Assembly: GCA_009923345.1 (NCBI GenBank)
Contig: RFTR01000002.1
Coordinates: 1-37,612, forward strand
Length of the DNA stretch: 37,612 bases
DNA from: Betaproteobacteria bacterium
GTDB taxonomy: Bacteria; Pseudomonadota; Gammaproteobacteria; Burkholderiales; Burkholderiaceae_C
Reading direction: 5' to 3'
Part shown: piece after piece, positions 23,689-32,822 of the stretch
Position numbering within the stretch: position 1 is the first letter of the stretch
Layout: each line of letters opens with the position of its first letter
Program-made: the position numbers and the translations under genes
The notes under the pieces: generated by a model
Databases searched by the model: none
Seen by the model: the letters and a program-made list of their open reading frames with translations, nothing else
Told to the model about the DNA's origin: nothing

Positions 23689-25143
23689 TCGAACAGCGCC
23701 TTCTAAGGTTGCAGGGTAGGGGCCTCGCACGTAGTCGCCGCAGGCAAAAATATGTGGTGTGACAAACATATCTGGTTTGACGCCGGCTTGGTTGGGCCCT
23801 TCAAAGGTATTGGGTAAACACGCAAACGTTGCACGTTTTTCAACTACGGTTTGAACAACGCTGAGCTGTTTCAAGCCAAGTTGCTCGGCTACTTGTTGTT
23901 GCACAAGCGCTGAGATTTGTTCGCGCTCGTCCTCAGACGCGCTGACCACCGCCGCGAGTAAACCGGGTTGTTGGCAGAGGATGCCTCGGTCGAACACAAA
24001 TTGCGCTGGAGCGTTTGGATGCATCTTCAGGGCGACCATTGGCCTATTCAAACCAATAAACCCAGCATCGTGACATTGCAAATAGACCGTGGCAATAGCG
24101 GTATGCGAAAGCGCTTGGGCCTGGGCTGACCAAGCGGGCGCGACCCTCTGCGTTAAGCGGGCTGCCTCCCAAGCGGGACAAGCTATGACCAAAACCCTTT
24201 CAGTAGTTGCTTCTGTTGTAGTAATTTTCTTGTCAAGTTCATCTCTGTCTTGGCTAATGCTTGTTTGTAAAAATTTTGTCGTTGGACCGCCATGAGATTC
24301 GTCAAGCCATTGCGCCAAATCTTCTTGGGTAAACCGTGTTCCTAAATGCACCTGCGCACCTCTCCGGCGCAACCATTCCAGGCAAGCATGCGGAAACAGC
24401 TCCCCCAAATCGGTTTTGGGTATCAGCAAATCAGAAGAGCCCACCCCACTCAACATCGCGTCATGCAAGACCCGCAAAAAGACTGCCGCACTGGCGCTCT
24501 GCAAAGGCATATTGAGGGCGGACAGACAGAGCGGCTCTATCAGTCCTTGCACTACGTTTGGTGTGAGTTGTGAAGCTTCACACAGTTGGTGGACTGACCA
24601 CGTGGCATCGCAAGTGAAACCGGCCACTCGCCAACGCCAGCCAGCCTGCATCAAGCGCCATTTGTCGTCGGTGCTCCAGCCTTTTGCAAAAGTAACTCCG
24701 ACCAATAGTTTCCAAGACGCACTCAGAGTCCCCAACAAAGAATTCGGCAAAGAGGGAGTTAAATCAGATGCAGATAAATAAGTGGGCAAAGAAGATGGGA
24801 AAGAAGAGGTCGGAAAATTATTGGCATGACCGCCTAACAAGCCATTCGGTAACTTAAATCCCAAGCCATCCGCAGTTCGCAAATCTAAAGGTAATCGCAG
24901 CAACACCTCATTCGGATTCACGCCGACAGTGCGCATCAAATCAAGGGTGTCTCGGTAAGCCCCCAGCAAAATATGCTGCCCGTTATCGAGTGGAACGCCT
25001 GCAAAAGTTTGATCCAAACTACGTGCGCGTCCACCGGCCTCGTGTGCGGCTTCAAACAACTCCACTTGCCAGCCTGCTTGCGTAGCTGCAACTGCACAGG
25101 CTAAGCCCGACCATCCTGCGCCGATGATGCTTAACTTTTTCAC
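23656..25143 (-). CDS. hpnE: Hydroxysqualene dehydroxylase
   Basis: A 495-residue FAD-dependent amine oxidase-fold protein. The dinucleotide loop IIGAGWSGLACAVAATQAG is at residues 6-24, with GGRARS near 37-42 and the C-terminal FACGDYVRGPYPATLEGAV FAD motif. HpnE reduces hydroxysqualene to squalene. It is the third gene of the hpnCDE set, seven bases after hpnD. It is longer than usual for the family because of two low-complexity insertions, one Ser/Pro/Thr-rich at about 105-138 and one charged at about 282-316. The core motifs are intact. Confidence 0.92.
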   Translation of the reverse strand: MKKLSIIGAGWSGLACAVAATQAGWQVELFEAAHEAGGRARSLDQTFAGVPLDNGQHILLGAYRDTLDLMRTVGVNPNEVLLRLPLDLRTADGLGFKLPNGLLGGHANNFPTSSFPSSLPTYLSASDLTPSLPNSLLGTLSASWKLLVGVTFAKGWSTDDKWRLMQAGWRWRVAGFTCDATWSVHQLCEASQLTPNVVQGLIEPLCLSALNMPLQSASAAVFLRVLHDAMLSGVGSSDLLIPKTDLGELFPHACLEWLRRRGAQVHLGTRFTQEDLAQWLDESHGGPTTKFLQTSISQDRDELDKKITTTEATTERVLVIACPAWEAARLTQRVAPAWSAQAQALSHTAIATVYLQCHDAGFIGLNRPMVALKMHPNAPAQFVFDRGILCQQPGLLAAVVSASEDEREQISALVQQQVAEQLGLKQLSVVQTVVEKRATFACLPNTFEGPNQAGVKPDMFVTPHIFACGDYVRGPYPATLEGAVRSGLQLVRHLG

Positions 25144-25149
25144 AGAGGC

Positions 25150-25989
25150 TTAAAAACGCCCAAGCGCCTGCATCTTCCACGCAAGCCATAGTTTGCGTAA
25201 GGGAGTGAGTGCCACACGTTGTTGCAACACCGGGAATTGTTTGGCTTCAATCTCACGCAGCAAGGTGCGGTAAATGCTAGACATCATCAGTCCCGGCTTT
25301 TGGGCTTTGAATTCGTAGGCAGGTAACAAATCCAAAGCTTGTTCATACAGGCCATGGGCGCGTTCTGCCTGGAACTGCATCAAAGCGACAAAGCGCTCCG
25401 ACGGAATACGGTTGAGCACTTCATGCGCTTTGACATCGAACTGCTGCAACTCGGAAACCGGCAGGTAAATACGTCCGCGCAAAGCATCTTCGCCCACATC
25501 ACGGATGATGTTCGTTAACTGAAACGCTTGGCCCAGCGTATGGGCATAGGCGGTAGTTGCTGAGTCTGTCTGCCCAAAAATCTTGGCTGATACCTCGCCC
25601 ACCACGCCCGCCACCAAATGGCAATAGCGCGACAGGGCGGGGTAGTCGAGGTAGCGGGTTTGGCTCAAGTCCATCTCGCAACCTTCGATCACAGATTGCA
25701 AGCTGTGTTCTTCAATCGCAAACTCCGCGCACAGGGGCTGCAAGGCTTGCATCACAGGATGCGTTGGCTTGCCCGCAAAAGACTGGTGCACTTCGTTTCG
25801 CCACCAAGCCAGTTTGGTTTGAGCGACGCCTGGGTCTGTCACTTCATCGACCACATCGTCGACTTCGCGGCAGAACGCATAAAACGCAGTGATCGCACTT
25901 CGGCGTTGTGGCGGCAAAAACAAGAATGCGTAATAAAAGCTACTGCCCGACGAGGCGGCTTTTTGTTGAACGTATTCTTGGGGCGTCAT
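25150..25989 (-). CDS. hpnD: Presqualene diphosphate synthase
   Basis: A 279-residue squalene/phytoene synthase-family enzyme starting at ATG 25989 (MTPQEYVQQKAASSG); a further-upstream frame extension looks spurious. The first Asp-rich motif is in REVDDVVDEV and the second in NIIRDVGEDALRGRIYLP. Two farnesyl diphosphates are joined to presqualene diphosphate, which HpnC turns into hydroxysqualene. Gene order hpnC-hpnD-hpnE on one strand is the usual bacterial squalene operon. A tandem 30-base repeat lies upstream, between hpnC and this gene. Confidence 0.93.
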   Translation of the reverse strand: MTPQEYVQQKAASSGSSFYYAFLFLPPQRRSAITAFYAFCREVDDVVDEVTDPGVAQTKLAWWRNEVHQSFAGKPTHPVMQALQPLCAEFAIEEHSLQSVIEGCEMDLSQTRYLDYPALSRYCHLVAGVVGEVSAKIFGQTDSATTAYAHTLGQAFQLTNIIRDVGEDALRGRIYLPVSELQQFDVKAHEVLNRIPSERFVALMQFQAERAHGLYEQALDLLPAYEFKAQKPGLMMSSIYRTLLREIEAKQFPVLQQRVALTPLRKLWLAWKMQALGRF

Positions 25990-26055
25990 GTGATGGGAAT
26001 TATCAATGCTTGGATTGGTTCGCTGATAGCAACTGCGTAAACCCAAAATTCGACA

Positions 26056-26114
26056 TACAAGGTGAAACCACTACGTCCACAAACTTACAAGGTGAAGCCA
26101 TTACATCCACAAAC
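26056..26114. repeat. Tandem 30-base duplication of the hpnC 3' end
   Basis: Two 29-base units (26056-26084 and 26086-26114) differ at three positions and repeat with a 30-base period. The right unit contains the hpnC stop codon (TAA on the minus strand at 26103-26101). The left unit has TAG at the same place, so it is a non-coding copy of the gene end. Confidence 0.8.
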
Positions 26115-26967
26115 ACTTCCAAGCAATGCCAGCCATGTCCCATTTTGTGATAACGGGTCTTGGAAGTTTTAAGGAGGCATCATTAGCGTTGACGTGCCAT
26201 GCATCAGTCTGCTGCGAAGTTTGGGCTTTCTTTGAGAGTAGAGCCATTTCTGCAGCGTACAAAGCATCTACCTTGCCCAAAACACACAGCCCGCCTTGCA
26301 CCATCGCACGCAATTCCCAACCTGCACGCCCAGGCACACGGTGTACCAGCGGCGCGCCTTGTGCCATCAAGGCCCGCGCAAACTGCAATTCGGCACCCAA
26401 ACTGCTGTCTTGCGGCAAGTAATCCCGCCCCCATTCCAAATCGCGGGTGCGGTCTTGCCAAAAGTTAATCAGTTGCAGGGCGCTGCAAATCGCGTCGCTT
26501 TGCGCCAAGCTTTGCGCATCGCTCACCCCATACAAATGCAACATCAACCGACCCACGGGGTTGGCAGAACGACGGCAGTAGTCCATTAGCGCATCGCGGT
26601 CGCGGTATCTGTGCCCGACGCTGGTGTAAGACACGTCTTGTTCAAAAGCCGACAACAGATCGCGCAGGGGTTGCGCGGGCAAATCAAACATCCGCACAGC
26701 AGACTGCAAATTGGCAAACACCTGAACCCAGCGTGTGTCCTTCGGAGCTTGCCCGTTCAAACACAGGTCGAGCTCTGCTCGGTATTGGTGTAAGTCTTCC
26801 AGACGCTGCTCGGTGGTCGCGTCTCCTTCGTCGGCCAAATCGTCAGCAGTCCGCGCAAAGTGGTAAATAGCCACCACGGCAGGTCGCAGGCGAGCAGGGC
26901 ACAGCCACGAGGCGACAGGAAAGTTTTCGTAATGGTCGATGGAAGCTTGTTCTATGGCGGCTGGCAT
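26101..26967 (-). CDS. hpnC: Hydroxysqualene synthase (squalene synthase HpnC)
   Basis: A 288-residue squalene synthase-family protein from ATG 26967 (MPAAIEQASIDHYENFPVAS); a TTG at 27018 would add 17 residues. FARTADDLADEGD is the first Asp-rich motif and LINFWQDRTRDLEWGRDYLP the second, both in the HpnC style. It should convert presqualene diphosphate to hydroxysqualene, feeding HpnE, with squalene as precursor of hopanoids. The cyclase gene is not in the window. It is the first gene of the minus-strand operon and divergent from the RND adaptor. Confidence 0.92.
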   Translation of the reverse strand: MPAAIEQASIDHYENFPVASWLCPARLRPAVVAIYHFARTADDLADEGDATTEQRLEDLHQYRAELDLCLNGQAPKDTRWVQVFANLQSAVRMFDLPAQPLRDLLSAFEQDVSYTSVGHRYRDRDALMDYCRRSANPVGRLMLHLYGVSDAQSLAQSDAICSALQLINFWQDRTRDLEWGRDYLPQDSSLGAELQFARALMAQGAPLVHRVPGRAGWELRAMVQGGLCVLGKVDALYAAEMALLSKKAQTSQQTDAWHVNANDASLKLPRPVITKWDMAGIAWKCLWM

Positions 26968-27029
26968 ATGGCTGGCATTGTCGCTTTTTGCCAGTAGCGC
27001 GAGCAGGGAAAACACCAATAAGCTATATT

Positions 27030-27043
27030 ACTGACCAGTCAGT
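27030..27043. promoter_or_regulatory. TetR-type operator-like palindrome upstream of the RND operon
   Basis: ACTGAC-CA-GTCAGT is an inverted repeat with six-base arms and a two-base spacer, set in AT-rich DNA 20 bases before the adaptor ATG at 27064. A -10-like TATATT (27024-27029) abuts it. The form and place suit repression by a TetR/AcrR-family protein, but no such gene is in the window. It could also affect the divergent hpnC promoter. Confidence 0.5.
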
Positions 27044-27063
27044 CATTATTAATTAGGTTCCCC

Positions 27064-28155
27064 ATGTCGCACTTCCCTAAGCCAAACGGCCTAGCTGTTG
27101 TTCTATTTTTGAGCGTGGCATTCTTAGCTGCCTGTGGCAAGCCAGAAACCGCTGAGGCGCCTGTGCGATCTGTCAAGGTGTTGACCGTGGGGCAGTCCGA
27201 CATGGCAATGGAATTTGAGTTCTCAGGCGAGGTCCGCGCCCGCATCGAAACCGCCTTGGGCTTTCGCGTCAATGGCAAGTTGCTACACCGCCCCGCAGAA
27301 ATCGGTCAACGCGTCAAAGCAGGCCAATTGCTGGCCGAGTTGGACCCTATGGACTACCGTTTGGCTGCCGTCGCATCGACCGCACAACTCGCCTCCGCCC
27401 AAACCAACCGCGATTTAGCCGCCGCCGACCTCAAACGCTACCAAGGCTTGTTTGACCAAGGCTTCATTAGCTCTGCTGAATTAGAGCGTCGCGATTCGAT
27501 CTACAAAGCCGCGCAGGCCCAGTGGCAACAAGCTCAGGCCCAAAACGCAGTGCAGGGCAACCAGTCGTCTTACACCCGTTTGATGGCAGACGCTGCTGGC
27601 GTGGTCACTTCGGTCGATGCTAGCGTCGGGCAAGTGGTGTCTGCTGGCCAGCCCGTGGTGCGCTTAGCCATCGACGGCCCGCGTGATGTCTGGTTCTCGG
27701 TACCCGAGGACAAGTTGAAATACTTCGCCACCGGAGACCCCCTGCAAGTGCGCTTGTGGAACGACGACTCGGTGCTTAACGCGAAAGTGCGCGATGTCTC
27801 CGCCAGCGCAGACCCTGTGACCCGCACTTTTTTAGTCAAAGCGGCTTTGGCCGACGGAGCCAAAGGGGTTTTGGGCGCCACGGTGAATGTCAGCTTGCCG
27901 CGCGGCAAATTAGCCACTTCGAAAATTGTCAAACTGCCCAGCAGTGCATTGCGATTTGAAGGCGGTAAAACCCAAGTCTGGTTACTAGACAGCGCCAATA
28001 TGACCGTGCAGCCGCGCATCATCGACGTGACCACGGCCGACGGTAATGACGCTGTAGTCAATAGCGGTTTAAACAACGGAGACCAAGTCGTTGTCTCTGG
28101 CGTGCATGTGTTGACGCCTGGACAAAAAGTGTCTGTGTTCGCAGCGCCGAAGTGA
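27064..28155 (+). CDS. RND efflux transporter periplasmic adaptor (membrane fusion protein), lipoprotein
   Basis: A 363-residue adaptor. A lipoprotein signal ends in the lipobox LAAC with Cys24 as the lipidation site. It then shows the usual order: barrel-sandwich half (GFRVNGKLLHRPAEIGQRVKAG), a helical hairpin (about residues 95-160), second half (AGVVTSVDASVGQVVSAGQP), beta-barrel and membrane-proximal domain. It links the inner-membrane RND pump seven bases downstream to an outer-membrane channel not encoded here. The pumped compounds are unknown. Confidence 0.92.
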   Translation: MSHFPKPNGLAVVLFLSVAFLAACGKPETAEAPVRSVKVLTVGQSDMAMEFEFSGEVRARIETALGFRVNGKLLHRPAEIGQRVKAGQLLAELDPMDYRLAAVASTAQLASAQTNRDLAAADLKRYQGLFDQGFISSAELERRDSIYKAAQAQWQQAQAQNAVQGNQSSYTRLMADAAGVVTSVDASVGQVVSAGQPVVRLAIDGPRDVWFSVPEDKLKYFATGDPLQVRLWNDDSVLNAKVRDVSASADPVTRTFLVKAALADGAKGVLGATVNVSLPRGKLATSKIVKLPSSALRFEGGKTQVWLLDSANMTVQPRIIDVTTADGNDAVVNSGLNNGDQVVVSGVHVLTPGQKVSVFAAPK

Positions 28156-28162
28156 GGCGACG

Positions 28163-31100
28163 ATGAAAGACTTCAACCTCTCCAAATGGGCGATTGAACA
28201 TCCCGCCTTAACGCGTTATTTGATGGTCGTGCTGATGGTCTTGGGCGTCGCCGCCTATTTCCAGCTCGGCCAAGATGAAGACCCACCATTCACCTTCCGC
28301 GCGATGGTCGTGCGTACCTACTGGCCTGGCGCCACGGCGCAGCAAGTGGCCGAGCAAGTCACCGACAAAATCGAGCGCACGCTGCAAGAGGTACCTTTCT
28401 CAGACAAGATCCGCAGCTACTCCAAGCCAGGCGAATCGCTCATCATTTTTCAGATCAAAGACTATTCCAAACCGGCGGACGTACCCAATGTTTGGTACAC
28501 GGTGCGCAAAAAAATCGGCGATATCCGCTACACCTTGCCGCAGGGCGTACAAGGGCCTTTTTTCAACGATGAATTTGGCGATGTCTTTGGCGTTATCTAT
28601 GCGCTAGATGCGCCCGGTTTTTCGCCCGCTGAAGTCAAACGTTTTGCAGATGACGTGCGACAACAACTTTTGCGCGTTCCCTATGTGGCCAAAGTCGAGC
28701 AGTTTGGTGTGCAAGACGAAAAAATCTTCGTTGAAATTCCACAGAAAAGGCTTGCCCAATTGGGCCTAGACCTCAAAGCTGTATTGTTACAACTCGGTCA
28801 AGAAAACGCGGTGGAAAACGCAGGCACCATGCAGTCGCCTGTCGATGTATTTCAAATTCGTATCGGCGGCCGGTTTGATACTGAAGCCGAACTCAAAGCC
28901 ATGCCGATCCGCGGCAGTTCGGGACAGCAACTCAAGTTGGGCGACATTGCCAATGTCACCCGTGGCTATGTCGATCCACCGACGGTCAAAGTACACCACC
29001 AAGGAAAAGAAGTCATTGGCCTCGGTGTGTCGATGGCCAAGGGTGGTGACATCATCCAACTGGGCAAAGCGCTGCAAACCGCTACTGCGCGCATTGAAAA
29101 ATCCTTGCCTGCAGGCGTGTCCTTGGTACAGGTGCAAGACCAACCCAAAGCGGTCTCGCGATCAGTGGGTGAATTTGTCCGCGTGTTGATCGAAGCGGTG
29201 CTCATTGTGTTGGTGGTCAGCTTTGTTGCACTCGGGCTTCACAAAGGCGGGCGTTACGGCTGGTATGTGGATGTGCGCCCTGGTCTCGTGGTCGCGATCA
29301 CCATCCCATTGGTGTTGGCGATGACGTTTTTGGCGATGGATTACTGGGGCATAGGCTTACACAAAATCTCCTTGGGCTCGCTCATCATTGCGCTAGGTTT
29401 GTTGGTGGACGACGCCATCATTGCTGTAGAGATGATGGTGCGCAAAATAGAAGAGGGCTACGACCGCGTTCGTGCTGCCACCTTCGCTTATGAAGTCACC
29501 GCGATGCCCATGCTCACGGGCACCTTGATCACCGCCGCTGGCTTTTTGCCGATTGGCATGGCCAAGTCCACTGTGGGCGAGTACACCTACGCTATTTTTG
29601 CGGTGACCGTTATTGCTTTGCTGCTCAGTTGGTGGGTGTCGGTGTATTTCGTCCCCTACTTGGGAACGCTGTTGTTGCGTGACAAACCTGCCCACACCCG
29701 CGATGGTGAGTTGGAACTTTTTAACAGCCCGTTTTATGTGCAATTTCGTAAAGCAGTGACGTGGTGCGTGGAATATCGCTGGAAGGCGATTGGCATCACG
29801 GTGCTCTTGTTTGTCTTGGGCTTGTTGGGTATGGGCAAAGTGCAGCAGCAGTTTTTCCCAGACTCCAGCCGCCCTGAAATCTTGGTCGATTTGTGGTTTC
29901 CTGAAGGCACGTCTTTCAAGGCGAACGAAAGTATCACCCAAGCGGTGGAGCAACGTTTGCTGAAAGAAGAGGGCGTGCAAACCGTCAGCACTTGGATTGG
30001 TTCTGGCGTGCCGCGTTTCTATTTGCCCTTAGACCAAGTGTTTCCGCAAACCAATGTCTCGCAACTCATCGTCGTGCCAGCCGATTTAAAACGACGCGAA
30101 TCCTTGCGTCTCGCATTGCCCGCCATGCTGGCGCAAGAGTTTCCAGAAGCGCGCGCCCGCGTCAAACTCTTGCCCAATGGCCCGCCCGTGCCATACCCTG
30201 TGCAGTTCCGTGTCATGGGACCTGACCCAGCCATGCTGCGTGCCCATGCCGATGAAGTCAAAGCCGCCATGCGCGCTAGCCCGTCGACCCGTGGCACCAA
30301 CGACAACTGGAATGAAAACGTCAAAGTCATCCGCTTGGATGTCGACCAAGCTAAAGCCCGTGAATTGGGCGTTACCAGCCAGTCGATTGCACAAACGATT
30401 CGCACCTTGTTGGTGGGCTCTACTGTGGAGCAATTCCGTGAAGATAACAAACTCATCGACATTGTGTTGCGCCAACCCATCTCGGAGCGCGATGCGATAA
30501 CCGACTTGACCAACGCTTACTTGCCGACTGGCACAGGTCGCATGGTTCCTGCCACGCAAATCATCAAACCCGTGTTCACGTGGGAGCCCGGCGTGATGTG
30601 GCGTGAAGGCCGTGAATACGCCATCACCGTGCAGTGCGACATCATCGAAGGCTTGCAGGGTGCTACGGTCACCCAAGAGCTCTTGCCCCAACTCAAAGCC
30701 TTAGAAGCCAAATGGGCGACCTCGGATAGCGCTATGTATCGCATCGAAGTCGCTGGCGCGGTGGAAGAAAGCTCTAAAGGCTCGAGCTCTATCTCTGCCG
30801 GCCTACCGGTCATGTTGTTCATCACCTTCACTTTATTGATGCTGCAGTTACAAAGCTTTAGCCGTGCCGTGTTGGTTTTCATCACGGGTCCTTTGGGTAT
30901 TGCGGGCGTTGCTGGCGCTTTGTTGGTGCTTGACAGACCCTTTGGCTTCGTGGCTTTACTGGGGGTAATCGCCTTGATGGGCATGATCCAGCGGAATTCC
31001 GTCATTTTGATCGACCAAATTGAGCAAGACCGCGCCAACGGCGTGCCGGCTTGGGAGGCGATCGTCGAATCGGCCGTGCGCCGTTTGCGCCCCATCGTGC

Positions 31101-31279
31101 TGACCGCGGCGGCGGCTGTGCTTGCCATGATCCCGCTGACCCGCAGCGTCTTCTGGGGCCCGATGGCAGTTGCCATCATGGGCGGCCTTGTCGTGGCAAC
31201 GGTTTTGACCTTGCTCGCCTTGCCGGCTATGTATGCGGCATGGTTTCGGGTCGAAAAGCCGTCTAAAATCGCAGGTTGA
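28163..31279 (+). CDS. RND family efflux pump inner-membrane permease
   Basis: A 1038-residue pump of the AcrB/HAE-1-like group with twelve predicted transmembrane helices and two large periplasmic loops. Evidence includes an N-terminal helix followed by GQDEDPPFTFRAMVVRTYWP, the TM4 acidic pair in GLLVDDAIIAVEMM used for proton relay, and GVIALMGMIQRNSVILIDQI in the second half. The loop stretch VPNVWYTVRKKIGDIRYTLP resembles pumps of the TriC type. Drug or solvent export by proton antiport is the family role; the specific substrate cannot be assigned. A strong terminator follows. Confidence 0.93.
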   Translation: MKDFNLSKWAIEHPALTRYLMVVLMVLGVAAYFQLGQDEDPPFTFRAMVVRTYWPGATAQQVAEQVTDKIERTLQEVPFSDKIRSYSKPGESLIIFQIKDYSKPADVPNVWYTVRKKIGDIRYTLPQGVQGPFFNDEFGDVFGVIYALDAPGFSPAEVKRFADDVRQQLLRVPYVAKVEQFGVQDEKIFVEIPQKRLAQLGLDLKAVLLQLGQENAVENAGTMQSPVDVFQIRIGGRFDTEAELKAMPIRGSSGQQLKLGDIANVTRGYVDPPTVKVHHQGKEVIGLGVSMAKGGDIIQLGKALQTATARIEKSLPAGVSLVQVQDQPKAVSRSVGEFVRVLIEAVLIVLVVSFVALGLHKGGRYGWYVDVRPGLVVAITIPLVLAMTFLAMDYWGIGLHKISLGSLIIALGLLVDDAIIAVEMMVRKIEEGYDRVRAATFAYEVTAMPMLTGTLITAAGFLPIGMAKSTVGEYTYAIFAVTVIALLLSWWVSVYFVPYLGTLLLRDKPAHTRDGELELFNSPFYVQFRKAVTWCVEYRWKAIGITVLLFVLGLLGMGKVQQQFFPDSSRPEILVDLWFPEGTSFKANESITQAVEQRLLKEEGVQTVSTWIGSGVPRFYLPLDQVFPQTNVSQLIVVPADLKRRESLRLALPAMLAQEFPEARARVKLLPNGPPVPYPVQFRVMGPDPAMLRAHADEVKAAMRASPSTRGTNDNWNENVKVIRLDVDQAKARELGVTSQSIAQTIRTLLVGSTVEQFREDNKLIDIVLRQPISERDAITDLTNAYLPTGTGRMVPATQIIKPVFTWEPGVMWREGREYAITVQCDIIEGLQGATVTQELLPQLKALEAKWATSDSAMYRIEVAGAVEESSKGSSSISAGLPVMLFITFTLLMLQLQSFSRAVLVFITGPLGIAGVAGALLVLDRPFGFVALLGVIALMGMIQRNSVILIDQIEQDRANGVPAWEAIVESAVRRLRPIVLTAAAAVLAMIPLTRSVFWGPMAVAIMGGLVVATVLTLLALPAMYAAWFRVEKPSKIAG

Positions 31280-31288
31280 CCGATTTCA

Positions 31289-31327
31289 AACGGGCAGCCT
31301 CACCATGGGCCGCCCGTTATTGTTTTT
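31289..31327 (+). terminator. Intrinsic terminator after the RND operon
   Basis: AACGGGCAGCC (31289-31299) pairs with GGCCGCCCGTT (31308-31318) with a single A-C mismatch and an eight-base loop, followed by ATTGTTTTT. It separates the efflux operon from tRNA-Leu. Confidence 0.8.
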
Positions 31328-31336
31328 AAGAAAAAT

Positions 31337-31423
31337 GCGCGGGTGGCGAAATTGGTAGACGCACCAGGTTTAGGTCCTGACGGTAGAAATACTGTGCGGG
31401 TTCGAGTCCCGCCCCGCGCACCA
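31337..31423 (+). tRNA. tRNA-Leu (anticodon UAG)
   Basis: An 87-base class II tRNA with encoded CCA. The acceptor stem GCGCGGG pairs with CCCGCGC. The anticodon loop TTTAGGT, closed by CAGG/CCTG, gives anticodon TAG, reading CUA-type leucine codons. A long variable arm (ACGGTAGAAATACTGT region) and the GGTTCGAGTCC T-arm are present. It precedes tig, a common Burkholderiales order. Confidence 0.95.
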
Positions 31424-31435
31424 CATGTATTCCCT

Positions 31436-31465
31436 AGCAGCCAGCTCACTCGAAGCTAGGCTGCT
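31436..31465 (+). promoter_or_regulatory. Hairpin in the tig leader
   Basis: AGCAGCCAGCT (31436-31446) and AGCTAGGCTGCT (31454-31465) can fold into a stem with one bulged A and a seven-base loop, between tRNA-Leu and the trigger factor. No T-run follows, so it is more likely a processing or stability element than a terminator. Confidence 0.4.
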
Positions 31466-31491
31466 GACAATGCCAATTCAGGAGAAAAAAG

Positions 31492-32802
31492 ATGGCCGTG
31501 ACCGTAGAAACTTTAGACAAACTGGAACGCAAGATCACCTTGACGTTGCCCGTCGATGTCATTGCCAAAGAAGTGGACTCACGCTTGAAGCGCCTGTCCC
31601 GCCAAGTCAAGGTGGACGGTTTCCGTCCCGGCAAAGTGCCGATGAACATCATTGGTCAGCGCTATGGCTACCAAGTTCAGTACGAAGTGATGAACGACAA
31701 AGTGGGCGAGGTGTTCACTGCCGCCGCTAACGAAGCCAATTTGCGAGTTGCGGGCCAACCCCGTATCAGCGAAAAAGAAGGCGCGCCTGAAGGCGAAATG
31801 GCTTTCGACGCTATCTTTGAAGTCTTCCCCGAAGTCAAAATGCCCGATTTGTCGACCTTAGAGATCGACAAAATCTCGTCCGAAGTGACTGAAGCCGCCA
31901 TCGACAAAACTGTCGACATCTTGCGCAAGCAACGCCGTACCTTCGCCCAACGCAGCGCTGAAACCCCTGCCGAAGAAGGCGACCGCGTCACCATCGACTT
32001 CGAAGGCAAGATAGATGGCGAGCCATTCCAAGGCGGCAAGGCAGAAGCCTTCCAGTTCTTGATCGGCGAAGGCCAAATGCTCAAAGAATTTGAAGAAGCC
32101 GTGCTTGGCATGAAGTTCGGCGAAAGCAAAACCTTCCCTTTGAACTTCCCAGAGGACTACCACGGCAAAGATGTGGCCGGCAAACAAGCTGACTTTTTAG
32201 TCACCTTGAAAAAACTCGAAGCCGCCCATTTGCCTGAAGTTACAGACGAATTGGCCAAATCATTGGGCGTCTCCGAGGCTACTGTCGAAGGACTGCGCAA
32301 AGATATCAAAGCCAATTTGGAGCGCGAAGTGAAATCGCGTTTGATGGGTCGCAACAAGCAAGCCGCTTTGCAAGCCTTGGTCGACAAAGCCGAGTTGGAC
32401 TTGCCCAAGTCGAGCGTGCAGTCTGAAGTCGACCGCATGGTCGAAGGCGCCCGTGCTGACCTGAAAGCCCGTGGCATCAAAGACGCTGACAAAGCCCCCA
32501 TTCCTGACGACGTGTTCCGCCCACAAGCTGAAAAGCGCGTGCGCATGGGCTTGGTAGTCGCCGACTTAGTGCGTGCACAAAACCTGCAAGCCACGCCAGA
32601 AAAAATCAAAGCCCACATTGAAGAACTCGCGTCTAGCTACGAAAAGCCAGCCGAAGTCGTGCGTTGGTACTACAGCGATATGAGCCGTTTGGGCGAAGTC
32701 GAAGCCATGGTCATCGAAAACAATGTGACCGAATACATCATGTCGCATGCCAAAGTGAATGAAAAAACCATTTCTTTTGACGAACTGATGGGCCAACAGT
32801 GA
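31492..32802 (+). CDS. tig: Trigger factor, ribosome-associated chaperone
   Basis: A 436-residue trigger factor of normal length. The N-terminal ribosome-binding domain ends around residue 115 and includes the docking loop KVDGFRPGKVPMNII (about 40-54, with the FRxGK motif). The FKBP-type prolyl isomerase domain covers about 150-245 (GDRVTIDFEGKIDGEPFQGG). The C-terminal substrate cradle fills the rest. AGGAG at 31480-31484 supports ATG 31492. It begins the tig-clpP-clpX-lon protein quality-control block. Confidence 0.97.
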   Translation: MAVTVETLDKLERKITLTLPVDVIAKEVDSRLKRLSRQVKVDGFRPGKVPMNIIGQRYGYQVQYEVMNDKVGEVFTAAANEANLRVAGQPRISEKEGAPEGEMAFDAIFEVFPEVKMPDLSTLEIDKISSEVTEAAIDKTVDILRKQRRTFAQRSAETPAEEGDRVTIDFEGKIDGEPFQGGKAEAFQFLIGEGQMLKEFEEAVLGMKFGESKTFPLNFPEDYHGKDVAGKQADFLVTLKKLEAAHLPEVTDELAKSLGVSEATVEGLRKDIKANLEREVKSRLMGRNKQAALQALVDKAELDLPKSSVQSEVDRMVEGARADLKARGIKDADKAPIPDDVFRPQAEKRVRMGLVVADLVRAQNLQATPEKIKAHIEELASSYEKPAEVVRWYYSDMSRLGEVEAMVIENNVTEYIMSHAKVNEKTISFDELMGQQ

Positions 32803-32822
32803 AATACACCTTAGGAAACCAC

